Part shown: positions 1 to 10,200 of the stretch, in pieces | How the letters are laid out: each line of letters begins with the position of its first letter | Position numbering within the stretch: the first letter of the stretch is position 1 | NCBI RefSeq assembly: GCF_041080655.1 | Contig: NZ_CP163525.1 | Location: 2,790,001 to 2,854,000, forward strand | From: Streptomyces sp. CG4 | GTDB lineage: Bacteria > Actinomycetota > Actinomycetes > Streptomycetales > Streptomycetaceae | DNA length: 64,000 nt | Reading direction: 5' to 3' | Position numbers and translations under genes: made by a program | Notes under the pieces: generated by a model | Databases searched by the model: none | The model's input: only the letters and a program-made list of their open reading frames with translations | What the model was told of the DNA's origin: nothing

Positions 1-207
1 CAGTGCGCGCCGGGTACGGAGGAGCACGAAGAGCGGGTCGAGATCGCGTACCTGCCCGGTGGGGCGGTGGCGATGCGCTCCTCCCTCGACCACGACACCG
101 TGCTGCGCTACACCGAGGCGGAGTGGACGGCGTTCGTGCTGGGGGCGCGGGACGGGGAGTTCGATCTGGAGCCCTCGGAGCGCAATGGGGGGCTTGCGGC
201 GCAGTGA
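1..207 (+). CDS. DUF397 domain protein, C-terminal part (cut by window edge)
   Basis: Frame 1 is open from the first base to TGA at 205-207, giving the last 68 residues of a protein whose start lies outside the window. The sequence VEIAYLPGGAVAMRSS followed by W-x-x-FVLGARDGEFD matches the C-terminal half of the DUF397 family. These are small actinobacterial proteins usually encoded next to XRE-type (Scr1-like) regulators, with a proposed antitoxin-like role that is not firmly established. A long perfect hairpin follows directly and separates it from the convergent gene. Confidence 0.75.
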   Translation, partial: QCAPGTEEHEERVEIAYLPGGAVAMRSSLDHDTVLRYTEAEWTAFVLGARDGEFDLEPSERNGGLAAQ

Positions 208-217
208 GCGGAACGTG

Positions 218-259
218 AGCGTGAAGGGGCGGCACACGCGTGTGCCGCCCCTTCACGCT
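218..259. terminator. 42-nt perfect palindrome, bidirectional terminator
   Basis: Two 21-nt arms meet at CACGCGTG with no unpaired loop, and every base pairs. It lies between the stop of the DUF397 gene and the stop of the convergent beta-propeller gene, so it probably terminates transcription from both sides. Confidence 0.8.
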
Positions 260-1747
260 TCAGTGCTTGAGCCCCGCGCTACCCACTCCGATCACCGAGA
301 GCACCGGGTCCTTCGGATGGACGTCGTCGCGTTCGAGCTCGCGGCGGGCGAAGAAGGCGTGGCCCTGTTCGTAGAGGATGTCCGAGTCATCGGGGTTGCT
401 GAGTCGACCGTACTCGTCCGGGAGGTGGAACAGGAGGTACGGGGTCTCCTTGCCGGTTTGGGGGTTCCAGTCCACTACGGCCGCGGGCCGGACGTCGTCC
501 AGGGTGCTGCGGTAGATGATCAGGTCGTCACCGTTCGTACGGAGCGGGAGGACCGGCTGGAAGGGACGGCCCTGGAACTTGGCGACGGCGGTGCCCTTTT
601 TGAGGTCGAAGGCCGTGATCTGGTTCTCGGGCTTGGTGATGTCGTCGTTGTCCTTGCTCATGACGAAGACCCGGTCGCGGCCGACCACCATGCCGTAGCA
701 CTTGGCGACGACGCCGAAGTACATGTCGATGCTGCAGTCGGGCTTGTACTTCGTCATCGGGATCCTGGTCAGCTGCTCGCCGGTCTTCGAGTCCAGGGAG
801 ATCAGGTCGGTGACGGTGTAGTCCCCCGCCTGGATGGCTATCACGGGCGGGTCGGCGGACGGCAGCCAGACCGAGTTGACGCCCTTGCTGACCGGGTACT
901 GCCACACGGTCCTGCCGGTGCGCGGGTCGAGCTTGGCCACGCGGTAGGTGGTGTTGTCGCCCTCGCCGCAGGTGACGAGGGCCAGCAGGGCCCGGCCGCC
1001 GGCGAAGCCCGTGTCGGGGCACCGGGACGTGGCGACGGTGGTGTTCCACAGCCGCTTGCCGCCGTCCATGGCGTACGCCACCGACCCCTCCCGCCAGGCG
1101 ATGGCCACGACGCCCTGGGTCAGGGCGATGTCGGTGTTGGTGACGTAGGCGGAGCCGGCCGACGGCATCGTCTGCTGCCAGAGCTTCTTGCCCGTGTCGA
1201 GGTCGACCATGATCACCTCGTCGCAGACGCCGTTCTTGCCGGAGGACTTGGCGCGGGCGGGCTGGACGACGATCGCGGTGCGGCCGTCGGCGGTGACGTC
1301 GCGGCTTGTGGCACAGACATGGCCGTCCAGGGTCAGGGTCCATGCCTTCGCGTCCCAGTCGGGATCGGGCTCGATCCTGTAGCCCTCGATGTGGTTGGCG
1401 ACGGCCCGCGCGAGGATCTTGCCCGTGGCCCAGGTCCCGGGCGCGAGCCGCTGCTGTTTGCCGGTGAGGTTGGGCTCGTTGTGCTGGACGACGACCTGGC
1501 CCTCCGGAGAGACGGGGGTCTTCTCCACGGTCTCGCGTATGGCGTCCGGCGCCTGTCGGGCCTGCGTGGTGTCGGTCCGCCTCTTCTCGTGGCCGGCCGA
1601 GTCGTACCAGAGCACGCCTGCCCCGAGACATACGACCGCGGACACCGCTGCGGCGGCGCCGAGAACGCGTCTACGGCGCCTGGCCCGCGACCGGTCCGCC
1701 TCCAGCGCGGAGTGGGTGTATATCGAGGGTGGTGGGCCGAAGCTCAC
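260..1747 (-). CDS. Membrane-anchored PQQ-like beta-propeller protein of ESX locus
   Basis: This 495-residue protein has a short basic cytoplasmic tail (RSRARRRRRVLG), one membrane helix at about residues 29-48, and then a large extracellular region. That region has repeated blade-like segments (GKKLWQQTMP, GGKRLWNTTV, GRTVWQYPVS, GTAVAKFQGR) typical of PQQ/BamB-like propellers. The GTG start overlaps the stop of the mycosin gene by 4 nt (GTGA), so it is the last gene of an eccB-mycP-propeller operon. Propellers usually act as binding scaffolds; a role beside the type VII secretion machine is inferred from position only. No catalytic motif was seen. Confidence 0.8.
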   Translation of the reverse strand: MSFGPPPSIYTHSALEADRSRARRRRRVLGAAAAVSAVVCLGAGVLWYDSAGHEKRRTDTTQARQAPDAIRETVEKTPVSPEGQVVVQHNEPNLTGKQQRLAPGTWATGKILARAVANHIEGYRIEPDPDWDAKAWTLTLDGHVCATSRDVTADGRTAIVVQPARAKSSGKNGVCDEVIMVDLDTGKKLWQQTMPSAGSAYVTNTDIALTQGVVAIAWREGSVAYAMDGGKRLWNTTVATSRCPDTGFAGGRALLALVTCGEGDNTTYRVAKLDPRTGRTVWQYPVSKGVNSVWLPSADPPVIAIQAGDYTVTDLISLDSKTGEQLTRIPMTKYKPDCSIDMYFGVVAKCYGMVVGRDRVFVMSKDNDDITKPENQITAFDLKKGTAVAKFQGRPFQPVLPLRTNGDDLIIYRSTLDDVRPAAVVDWNPQTGKETPYLLFHLPDEYGRLSNPDDSDILYEQGHAFFARRELERDDVHPKDPVLSVIGVGSAGLKH

Positions 1748-3030
1748 GCTGACAGATCCTTTCGGTGGCGTCGCCGCAGATCGCGGGTGACAACGGCCGT
1801 ACCAGCGATGACGGCGACCAGGACGGCTGTGATCCCCAGCGCGTAGACGGCATAGCGCTGGTTGCGTTCCCGTGGGGTCTCGGCCAGGGAGAAAGGCGCA
1901 ACGTCGGGCTCCGGTGCCTTGGCCAAGCCAGGGTCGGGCGACGGGGAGGAGGATGGATCACTGATGTCCGACTCCTGGACGGCGCGAACCGGGTCGACGA
2001 CGCCCCATCCGACGAAGTCGTCGTGCCCATTGACAGAGCGCTCGGCCGTCTGCTCGATCTGTGTGACGACCTGAGCGGTGGTCCAGCGGGGGTGCTTCTC
2101 CTTGAGCAGCGCCGCGACACCGGCGACGAACGGGGCGGAGAAGCTGGTGCCGTCGTCGGTGCACTGGCCACCGCCGGGAACGGTGGAGGCGATGTCCACA
2201 CCCGGCGCGGCGACCCCGACGAAGGTGCCGGCCTGCGAGAACGACGCCCGTTCGTTGTTGCGGTCGGAGGCGGCCACGGCCAGAACACCCCGGAACGCGG
2301 CCGGATAGGTGTTCTTGTCCTTGCCGTCCAATCCGTCGTTGCCCGCGGAGGCGACCACGACGACGTTCTGGGCGATCGCCTTGCGCACGGCCTCGGCGAG
2401 GGCCGAGGTGCCCGACAGCGGCTTGGTCGTGTCCTGGGAGATGTTGATGACCTCGGCACCCTGGGACACGGCGTACGTGATCGCCTGGGCCATCGTGTCC
2501 GAGTTGCCGCTGCTGTTGGCGTCGTTCTGCCGGATCGGGATGATCGTGGCGTTCGGGGCGAGCCCCACGAAGCCCGTCCCCTTTCGAGGGCGGGCCGCGA
2601 TGATGCCGGCGACCTTGGTGCCGTGCCCCACCTGGTCGTTGGTCGGGTCGCCGCCCTTGCCTTTGGTCAGGTAGTCACGGCCGGCCGCCTTGTCCACGGC
2701 CGGGGCCAGTTGCGGGTTCTTGTCGTCCACGCCGGTGTCGATGACCGCGACCCGTACGCCCTTGCCCTCGTCGGTGCCCTGCCACAGCTGGTCGAGCAGG
2801 ACACGTTGCAGGGACCAGGGCGTGCCCTTGATCTCCTTGGCGGGGAAGGTGCATTCGCCGCTGCCGTCCAGCCGGAGCCCGGAGGCAGGCGGGACAGGCG
2901 AGGCGGGCGGGGCAGTGCCGAGTGTGGTCAGCAGGGTGGCGGCGGTCAGCAGGGTTGCCTTCGTCGGCAGCACGCGTGCGGCGCTCCTGTTCACATGTCC
3001 GTCAGTCACGTCGGGGAGAGGGCGCGTCAT
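1744..3030 (-). CDS. mycP: Mycosin (type VII secretion-associated subtilisin-like serine protease)
   Basis: This is a 428-residue S8-family protease. An N-terminal signal segment (residues ~18-40) precedes the catalytic domain, which has the full triad: Asp in VAVIDTGVDD, His in VGHGTKVAG and Ser in GTSFSAPFVAG. A Ser/Pro linker and a C-terminal membrane helix (about 395-417, ending RDLRRRHRK) follow. Signal peptide, subtilase and C-terminal anchor is the mycosin layout, and mycosins stabilise the ESX membrane complex and cleave substrates outside the cell. The ATG start overlaps the eccB stop (ATGA), which supports the start and tight co-expression. Confidence 0.9.
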   Translation of the reverse strand: MTRPLPDVTDGHVNRSAARVLPTKATLLTAATLLTTLGTAPPASPVPPASGLRLDGSGECTFPAKEIKGTPWSLQRVLLDQLWQGTDEGKGVRVAVIDTGVDDKNPQLAPAVDKAAGRDYLTKGKGGDPTNDQVGHGTKVAGIIAARPRKGTGFVGLAPNATIIPIRQNDANSSGNSDTMAQAITYAVSQGAEVINISQDTTKPLSGTSALAEAVRKAIAQNVVVVASAGNDGLDGKDKNTYPAAFRGVLAVAASDRNNERASFSQAGTFVGVAAPGVDIASTVPGGGQCTDDGTSFSAPFVAGVAALLKEKHPRWTTAQVVTQIEQTAERSVNGHDDFVGWGVVDPVRAVQESDISDPSSSPSPDPGLAKAPEPDVAPFSLAETPRERNQRYAVYALGITAVLVAVIAGTAVVTRDLRRRHRKDLSA

Positions 3031-4556
3031 GAACCCTGCGGCTGACGGGCGCCGTTGGTGTCGAGACGGGGCCCCTTGGCGAGGAATTCCGACCAGGCCG
3101 CAGGCACCTTGGCGGGACGCACGTTCTGGTACCCGAGCTTGACCTGGGCCTCGCTGGGCTCGGGAGTGCCGTCGGAGGTCTTCTTGCCGTCCGCACCGAT
3201 GTCCGACTTGTGGCTGTCACTGTCCCCGTTGGTCTGGACGGCGTACCGCAGCCCGGTGTCCGTGACCAGGAAGAGCGCTCCGGCGCCGGTCTCGTTGCCC
3301 TGGATCTGGGTGTAGAGCAGACCGGTTCCGGGGGTCACGTAGGTTCCCGTGCCATCTGCGGTGATGTCGGCCGGGTAGTCCTTGCCCACCCAGGTGCTGA
3401 GTGTGGTGGTGCTGCCAGAGTTGACGCCGACGTCGCGCAGGACACTGCACACGGTGTCGTGATCGGAGGCGGGGGAAGGAGAGTTGACTTGCCGCGCCCG
3501 CTGCTCGGGCCAGCCGGCGGCCTGCCCGGCGAAGGGCTGCGGATCGGCGGTGAAGTCCTGCAGACCGACGGTGCGAGCCTCGCCGTTCATGTTCAGCGAG
3601 GCGGTCTGGGGCGAGGAGATGAGCAACCAGGCCGTGAACTCGCTGACCGGCCGCACCTTGCCCGGCAGGACGACGTAATACTTGATGCCGTCGCCCGTCT
3701 GGGTCTTCAGGACCATGCCGACCCTGTTCTCCGCCTGCGACAGCTGTCCGGGCACATGAGCGGGCGAGCCGACACCGACGGGCAATTGCGGGAACGTGAT
3801 CGGGTCGCCCTGGTGGAGGGTGCCGAGCCACTCCTTGGTGACGAGTTGCGGCGTGCGCGTGCCGACCAGGGCGGTCGTCAGGGCGTCCGACTCGCTTCCG
3901 GTGACGGAGTACGACGTTCCGTGCGCGTCCACGAGATAGCGCGCGCCCGTACGGGTCTTGACGTAGAGCACGTCGCCCGCACCGAGGCGGCCGGAACCGT
4001 CCGTCTTCGCGGCGTCCCGCTGCGCCATGACGAACGTGGCCTGCTGGACGGTCTCGCCCTCGCCACCGGGTTGTTCGCACACGGCCCATCGCTTGGCGTT
4101 GCCCGCTTCCTCGGCCGAGGGCAGGCGGTCGGGCGCATAGGGGATACCGAGGATCGGGCCACGCGGCAGCTTGCCGGCGTCGAGGAACTTGTCGCTGACC
4201 TGGATGACCTGGTAGTCGGCGTCGTTCATCAGCAGGCGCGCGGAAGCCAGGTTCAGGACCGGGTGCAGCCGGGTGGTCCTGCCGGTCTTGAGTACCACGT
4301 ACCGCGTTGTGGACTGCTTGCCGACGATCACCCGGGTTCCGGGCGTGTCCCATCCGGCGGGCGCGGTGGGCTGGAACATGCCCCAGGCGCCGAACACGGC
4401 CAGCGTCAGCGCACCGGCCACGAGGCTGGGCACGACCGCCCGGAGCGGTTTGGGTGCCCCTTCCTCGGACCCCGACGCCGAGGACTGGAGAAAGGCCGCA
4501 AGAGTACGCCTCTTCGCGAACGTGTAGGCGTTGAGTTCGTCCCGCTGTGATGCCAT
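3027..4556 (-). CDS. eccB: Type VII secretion core protein EccB
   Basis: The 509-residue protein opens MASQRDELNAYTFAKRR, the characteristic EccB N-terminus. It has a single membrane helix near residues 45-63 and a long extracytoplasmic domain with repeated IxGxPYAPDRLP- and GxGLLYTQI-type segments of the EccB fold. EccB is an inner-membrane component of the ESX secretion channel with an outward-facing domain. It is first in the leftward operon with mycP and the propeller gene. A purine-rich leader (CAGGGG) lies just upstream of ATG. The length fits the family. Confidence 0.92.
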   Translation of the reverse strand: MASQRDELNAYTFAKRRTLAAFLQSSASGSEEGAPKPLRAVVPSLVAGALTLAVFGAWGMFQPTAPAGWDTPGTRVIVGKQSTTRYVVLKTGRTTRLHPVLNLASARLLMNDADYQVIQVSDKFLDAGKLPRGPILGIPYAPDRLPSAEEAGNAKRWAVCEQPGGEGETVQQATFVMAQRDAAKTDGSGRLGAGDVLYVKTRTGARYLVDAHGTSYSVTGSESDALTTALVGTRTPQLVTKEWLGTLHQGDPITFPQLPVGVGSPAHVPGQLSQAENRVGMVLKTQTGDGIKYYVVLPGKVRPVSEFTAWLLISSPQTASLNMNGEARTVGLQDFTADPQPFAGQAAGWPEQRARQVNSPSPASDHDTVCSVLRDVGVNSGSTTTLSTWVGKDYPADITADGTGTYVTPGTGLLYTQIQGNETGAGALFLVTDTGLRYAVQTNGDSDSHKSDIGADGKKTSDGTPEPSEAQVKLGYQNVRPAKVPAAWSEFLAKGPRLDTNGARQPQGS

Positions 4557-4610
4557 CGGCCCCTGCTTCTCCCCCTCGTCGCACCGGCGGGCACCCGTCC
4601 CGCGTCGCGA

Positions 4611-4632
4611 TGTCAGACCAGCCCCCTACTAT
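4611..4632 (+). promoter_or_regulatory. Candidate promoter for eccE in the eccB/eccE divergent gap
   Basis: TGTCAG at 4611-4616 and a good -10 hexamer TACTAT at 4627-4632 lie about 110 nt before the eccE start. The spacing from the TGTCAG block resembles the RecA-independent DNA-damage promoter layout (TTGTCRGTG, 8 nt, TAnnnT), but the GTG part is GAC here, so the match is partial. The -10 element is better supported than the upstream element. Confidence 0.3.
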
Positions 4633-4741
4633 GCATGGTGTCCGCGGGGGCTGGAGGAGCGGGTACGGTACCGGGGCCTCGGCGAGGCACAAGTGTGATG
4701 CCTGGACCAGTGAGTTGTGAGCAACGCGGGGGGATGCAGTG

Positions 4742-6079
4742 ATGGCTTCCGGTACGCGGTCCCGCGTGCGCGGCAGGTCGAGGGGCCTGGGCTCCGCGAC
4801 ACCCGCTCCCGGGGCCTTCCACCGGTCGGCCGAGCCGGCGCCCCAAGGACACAGCGCAGGCGCGTTGCACTTCCGGACGCAGTCTGGTCAAGGCAGTTCC
4901 TTCCGGCTGCAACGGCTCGTGCTGCTGGAACTGGCCGTGGCCGTGCTGATCGTCGGGTGGGTGATCGCGCCGCTGGCCCTGGCCGTCGCGGCACCGGTGG
5001 CGGTGGCTCTCATCCTGCTCGCGGTGGTGCGTCACAGAGGCCGTTCCCTGCCCGAATGGCTGTCCACGGCACGCGCGCTGAAGGCACGTCAGCGGCGTGC
5101 CGTCGCCATGCCGATACCGCCAGGTACGGAGCCGTCGCTGGTTCCCGCTCTGGAGTGCGAGCCCGCGCTGCGCACGTACTCCTACGGCAGGCGGGACCAG
5201 CGGGCGGTCGGCGTCGTGGGGGACGGCACGTTCGTCACGGCCGTGCTTCAGGTGGAGGCGGACGCGACGGCGCTGCGGGCCGAGCGGAGCCGACAGCCGT
5301 TGCCAGTCGCGTTGGTGCGGGACGCGCTGGAGGTGGACGGAATCCGGCTGGAATCCGCGCAGATCGTGCTGCACACCCAGCCGGCGCCCGCGCTGCATCT
5401 ACCCCAGCAGTCCATCGCCGTCGCCAACTACCTGCCGCTGCAGGAGCAGACGGGCGCCCCGGCGGTGCGCATCACCTGGATCGCGCTGAAGCTCGACCCG
5501 GAGCTGTGCGCGGAGGCCGTGGCCGCGCGCGGCGGCGGGCTGCTCGGCGCGCAGAAGTGCGTCGCGCGGACCGCGGACCATCTGGCGAGCCGGCTGACCG
5601 GCGCCGGGTTCCGCGCGCGGGTGCTCGACGAGGAGGAGCTGGTCGCGGCACTTGCCACCTCGGCCTGCGCCAACCCCCTGGTCACCGCCGAGGCGGGGCG
5701 CAGCGAGACTCGGGAGCGGCGCACCGAGGAGTCCGGGCGCAGCTGGCGCTGCGACAACCGGCGGCATACGACGTACTGGGTCAGACGCTGGCCCCCACTG
5801 GGCGGCGGCCGGGGCGAATCGCTGCCGCACTTCGTCGCCCGGGTCACGGCGATACCGGCCCTGGCGACCACGTTCAGCCTCACGCTCGCGCACGGCGAGC
5901 GGCAGGAGGTGTCGCTGTCCGCGCATCTGCGGGTGACCGGGCGCAGTGACGAAGAGCTGGTGGCGGCGCGCCGCGCGCTGGAAGCCGCGGCACGGCAGTC
6001 CGGGGCCGGGCTCGCCCGCCTCGACCGTGAGCAACTGCCCGGAATGCTGGCCACACTGCCCCTCGGAGGTGCGCGGTGA
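4742..6079 (+). CDS. eccE: Type VII secretion core protein EccE
   Basis: The 445-residue protein has an N-terminal Ser/Arg-rich stretch, two adjacent membrane helices at about residues 59-97 (LELAVAVLIVGWVIAPLALA then VAAPVAVALILLAVV), and a soluble C-terminal domain. This is the EccE layout; EccE lies at the periphery of the ESX membrane complex. ATG 4742 is chosen over the adjacent in-frame GTG 4739 because GGGGGGA at 4728-4734 sits 7 nt before it. The stop overlaps the next gene by 4 nt (GTGA). The family name rests on topology, length and position beside eccB/mycP. Confidence 0.8.
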   Translation: MASGTRSRVRGRSRGLGSATPAPGAFHRSAEPAPQGHSAGALHFRTQSGQGSSFRLQRLVLLELAVAVLIVGWVIAPLALAVAAPVAVALILLAVVRHRGRSLPEWLSTARALKARQRRAVAMPIPPGTEPSLVPALECEPALRTYSYGRRDQRAVGVVGDGTFVTAVLQVEADATALRAERSRQPLPVALVRDALEVDGIRLESAQIVLHTQPAPALHLPQQSIAVANYLPLQEQTGAPAVRITWIALKLDPELCAEAVAARGGGLLGAQKCVARTADHLASRLTGAGFRARVLDEEELVAALATSACANPLVTAEAGRSETRERRTEESGRSWRCDNRRHTTYWVRRWPPLGGGRGESLPHFVARVTAIPALATTFSLTLAHGERQEVSLSAHLRVTGRSDEELVAARRALEAAARQSGAGLARLDREQLPGMLATLPLGGAR

Positions 6080-6906
6080 CGACGATGCCGACGACGTCCG
6101 CGATGCCGGAGACAGCGCGGACAGGGCTCGGGACGGGGGCGGGTGCAGGTCCGGGTGGGGATGCGGGCGCGTCGGCGGGATCCGGTCCACGGCGGGGGCT
6201 CGAGCTGCTTCGGCACGGACTGGGTCTGATCGGGCCTCGGCACGGCCGGCACGGGCTGCCCGTGCAGCAACTGGACGCGCTCGCGCTGCCCATAGGGGAT
6301 GACGGCGTGGTGGCGGGCATCGATGCCGAGGGGCAGCCGGCCGTACTGGGCATCAATCGGCCGACGCCGTACGACGTCGTGCTGATCGGCGGCCTGTGGA
6401 CCGCGCAGGTGCTGGCGCTGCGCTCGGCGGCCACGGGCGCCCGGGTCGCGGTGGAGACCGGTCGGCCCCAGGCGTGGATGCAGATGGTGCACGCGATGGG
6501 CGGCGGGCAGAACGGCCTGTCCGTGTACGACGTCGGGCGTGTGCCGCCTCAGGGCTCCTCGGCCGGTACACCCATGCTGGTGGTGCGGGACTGCGGTATG
6601 CGGCCGCCGCGCGGACGCGTGGTGTCCGGGCCCTGGCAGTCGGTGCTGACCCTGCTGCCGTATCTCAGCCCGGTCGCCCCCCGGCTGCTGCGGCAGGCGC
6701 GGCTCGCGGGCATCCAGCGGGTCTCCCCGGACGAGGCCGCCGAGCTGGGGCGCACCATGGGGCTGACCCGGACCGAGGTGGAGTCGCTTCCGGCCCTGCC
6801 CGATGGCGTCACCCTGTGGTGCACGGACCGTGACCGGCAGTATGTGCTGACACAACCCACCGACCTCGAAGTCGGATTGTTGGGCGCACCACGACGGATG
6901 GACTGA
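6076..6906 (+). CDS. Unrecognised protein coupled to eccE
   Basis: The 276-residue protein has a GTG start overlapping the eccE stop, so it is translationally coupled to eccE. The N-terminal ~35 residues are low complexity (Gly/Ala/Thr). The remainder looks like a folded alpha/beta domain, with segments such as NRPTPYDVVLIGGLWTAQVL, GARVAVETGRPQAW and GTPMLVVRDCGMRPP. No membrane helix or catalytic motif is evident. I do not recognise the family. Position between eccE and the EspI-like ATPase suggests a cytoplasmic accessory factor of the type VII system. Confidence 0.6.
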   Translation: MTTMPTTSAMPETARTGLGTGAGAGPGGDAGASAGSGPRRGLELLRHGLGLIGPRHGRHGLPVQQLDALALPIGDDGVVAGIDAEGQPAVLGINRPTPYDVVLIGGLWTAQVLALRSAATGARVAVETGRPQAWMQMVHAMGGGQNGLSVYDVGRVPPQGSSAGTPMLVVRDCGMRPPRGRVVSGPWQSVLTLLPYLSPVAPRLLRQARLAGIQRVSPDEAAELGRTMGLTRTEVESLPALPDGVTLWCTDRDRQYVLTQPTDLEVGLLGAPRRMD

Positions 6907-7241
6907 ACTGCCTTATATGCCCGTTTTGTTCGACGAATGCTCCTTCTCTGTTCGTCACTTGTCTGCCGATTGCTCCCTGTTTTCCTTGCCCAGGTCATGC
7001 GGCCGGTGGGGCGGTTCGGTGCGCTCGCGGTCGCGCTCGAAGGTGGGCGGGCCTGCCGAGGTACGGCTCGTGGTGATTAGGCTGGGAGCGGGCGCGATGC
7101 ACGACCCGTCGACCGGTCGTCGGTGTCCCAGGGGGAGAACCGCCGGATCGGGCTGCCCCGAACGACTACGGACGACTCGGAACGACACGACATGGTCGCC
7201 CCGGCACGGCATGAGGGTGCTCGACCACACCAGGAGGAACT
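6907..7241 (+). promoter_or_regulatory. Gap before the EspI-like gene with a candidate promoter
   Basis: This 335-nt gap holds no convincing gene. A TAGGCT hexamer at 7078-7083 with a weak TGCCG block about 18 nt upstream is the best promoter candidate. It would give a leader of about 150 nt. The ribosome site AGGAGGA at 7232-7238 precedes the GTG at 7242. The first ~70 nt are AT-richer than their surroundings. Confidence 0.35.
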
Positions 7242-10200
7242 GTGAGCAGCGATCGGGACGGGATGCGCGGGGGCTGGGCCACACCCGGCGATGACCAGCC
7301 CGACGCGGAGTCCGCCATCGAGATGACGGGCGAGTTCACCATCGACTACGCCCCACCCGCCTGGTACACGCAGAACGCGTCCGGCGCGTCCGGCTCCGCA
7401 GACACGGCAGAGGAATCGGACGGCGAGGACCGTGCCACCGGAGCGGACGGCTCCGGCGACGCGGGCACTCAGGGCGCTTCCGCGAGGCCGGTGTTCCCGT
7501 CGAACACACCGGCGCCCGGGCCGGCTCCGCAGCCGCCCGCCGTCCACCCCGCCGGCACCCCGCCACAGGGAACTCCACACGCGCCGCCGCCGGGACCCCC
7601 GCACGCACCGCCGCAGGGCGCTCCGTTCGCACCCCCGCAGGGAGCTCCGTACGCGCCTCAGACGCCTCCGCAGGGAGCACCGTACGCGCCCCGGCCGGGG
7701 GCTCCGTACACGCCGCCGCCTCCGCCCCCGGCGCAGGGCGCGCCCTACACGGCACCCGTGCCGCCCACCCCGCCCGCCAGTAGCCCCGTGTCGGTGCCAC
7801 GGTTGCCGGACGGCTTCGAGCTGCAGCGGCCGGAACCCGCCCCGCAGCCCCGGCCCGAGGCCGTGACCCCGCCCGCCGCGGTCGAGCCGGAGACGGGCAA
7901 CGGGGACCTGGAGAGCGGGGCCACCATGCGGTTCTCCGCCGTGGCCCTGAAGCGCGAGATGGCCGAGATCGCCGAGCGCGCACAGACGGCCGCGCAGCAG
8001 CCCGCGTCGGAGGACGGGGGCTCCGCCGAGGTTTCCGGTACGGCTGCGGCCGACCAGGCGGCCGACCGCTCCGCCGGTGCCGACGATGCCGACGGCGACC
8101 CGTCCGAGGTGGCCGAGGCGGCCGAGAAGGCCGACACCACCGAGGCTGCCGAGGAGCCGAGCGCCCAGAAGTCGGGTGACGAGGAGTCCGGCGACCCGGT
8201 CGTCGCGGAGGACGGCTCCGGGCGCGATGGCGCTGCCGTCGAGGGGCCTGCGGCCTCCGGTGCCGACGAAGGTGAGGACCACGGCGAGGGCGAGGCCGAG
8301 AGCAAGGCCCTGGCCGAGGACGCGACCGACACAGCCGCCACGGTCGACGCCGAGGAGGGCGCCGCCGACAGTGCCGTGTCCGACGACGCCGAGTCCGGCG
8401 ATGCCAAGTCCGACGCCTCGGAGTCCGCTTCCGCTGAGCCCACGGACGCAGTCGGCGCCGAGGCCGGCCCCCAGGACAGCGTGCCCCGGCCGGGCACTCC
8501 GGAGGACGGCGCCCAGCCGAACGGCGCCGCGCGGACCGGCACGCCTCAGGACGCCGTACCGCCCGCTCCTCAGGACGCCCGGCCCGCCTGGTCGCCGCCG
8601 GCCGCCGCGCCGCAGAGCGGGGTGCCCCCGCTGCCGCCCTCCTACCAGCCCGCCGCGCCCGCCCCGGCGAGCCAGTGGCCCGGGCAGCCGGCCGCGCCGC
8701 AGCAGCCCGGCCCGATGCCCGGTCAGCCGCAGCCGACGGCCGCGCAGGGGCCCGGCGGCGTCCCCGGACAGCAGGCGCCGTTCCAGCCGCAGGCCCCGCA
8801 GCCCGCGCCCGCCGCCTGGAACCAGCCGGCCCCGCCCGGCCAGACCGGCCAGACCGGTCAGCCCAACCAGCCCGGCGTTCCCACCGCACCGCAGCCGAAC
8901 CCGGCGGGCCCCGCCGCCGCGGGCGGTTACGGATTCCCGCAGCCGCCCGCGCAGCAGCACCCCGGCGGCCCCACCCCGCCCACCAGCGGCTACGGCTTCC
9001 CGCAGCCGCCCGTACCACAAGCGCCCGCACCGCAGCCGCCCGTACCGCCGCAGCCCGCGGCACCGCAGCAGACCAACCCCAACACCCCCACCCCGCCCAA
9101 CAGCGGCTACGGCTTCCCGCAGCAGACCAACCCCAACGGCCCCACCCCGGAAAGCGGTTACGCCTTCCCTCAGCCCGGCACTCCCAACGGCCAGGCCCAG
9201 CCCGGCGGTTACGGCTTCCCGCAGCCGCCCCAGAGCCCGCAGGCCCCGCAAGCCCCGCAGGGCCCCGAAGGCGCACCGGCGGCCGAAGGCCGGCAGGCGC
9301 CACAGGGCCCCCACGCCCCTCACGCTCCACAGGGCCCCCACGCCCCGCAGGGCCAGCAGGCGCCCGTCGATCCGCGGACCGGGGCCGCGTGGCCGCAGCC
9401 GCTCCAGCACGACCAGCGGCAGCCGACCAACCCCGGTGCCGCGCCGCTCGGTTACACCGCCGCCGTGGAACTGTCCGCGGACCGGCTGCTCAACAACAAG
9501 AAGCAGAAGGCGAGGAGCGGCCGGCCCGCGGCCGCCGGCGGGCGGTTCAAGATCGGCGGCAAGAAGGAGGAGGCCGAGCGGCAGCGCAAGCTGGACCTGA
9601 TCCGCACGCCGGTGCTGTCCTGCTACCGGATCGCGGTCATCAGCCTCAAGGGCGGCGTGGGGAAGACGACCACGACCACCGCGCTCGGGTCCACCCTCGC
9701 CACCGAGCGGCAGGACAAGATCCTCGCCATCGACGCGAACCCGGACGCCGGTACGCTCGGGCGGCGCGTGCGCCGGGAGACCGGGGCCACCATCCGTGAC
9801 CTCGTCCAGGCGATCCCGTACCTCAACTCCTACATGGACATCCGGCGGTTCACCTCGCAGGCGCCCTCCGGTCTGGAGATCATCGCCAACGACGTGGACC
9901 CGGCCGTCTCGACCACGTTCAACGACGAGGACTACCGGCGCGCGATCGACGTGCTCGGCCGGCAGTACCCGGTCATCCTCACCGACTCGGGTACCGGTCT
10001 GCTGTACAGCGCCATGCGTGGCGTGCTCGACCTCGCCGACCAGCTCATCATCATCTCCACGCCGTCCGTGGACGGCGCGAGCAGCGCCAGTACGACGCTG
10101 GACTGGCTGTCCGCGCACGGGTACGCCGACCTGGTCTCCCGGTCCCTGACCGTGATCTCCGGGGTCCGTGAGACCGGCAAGATGATCAAGGTCGAGGACA

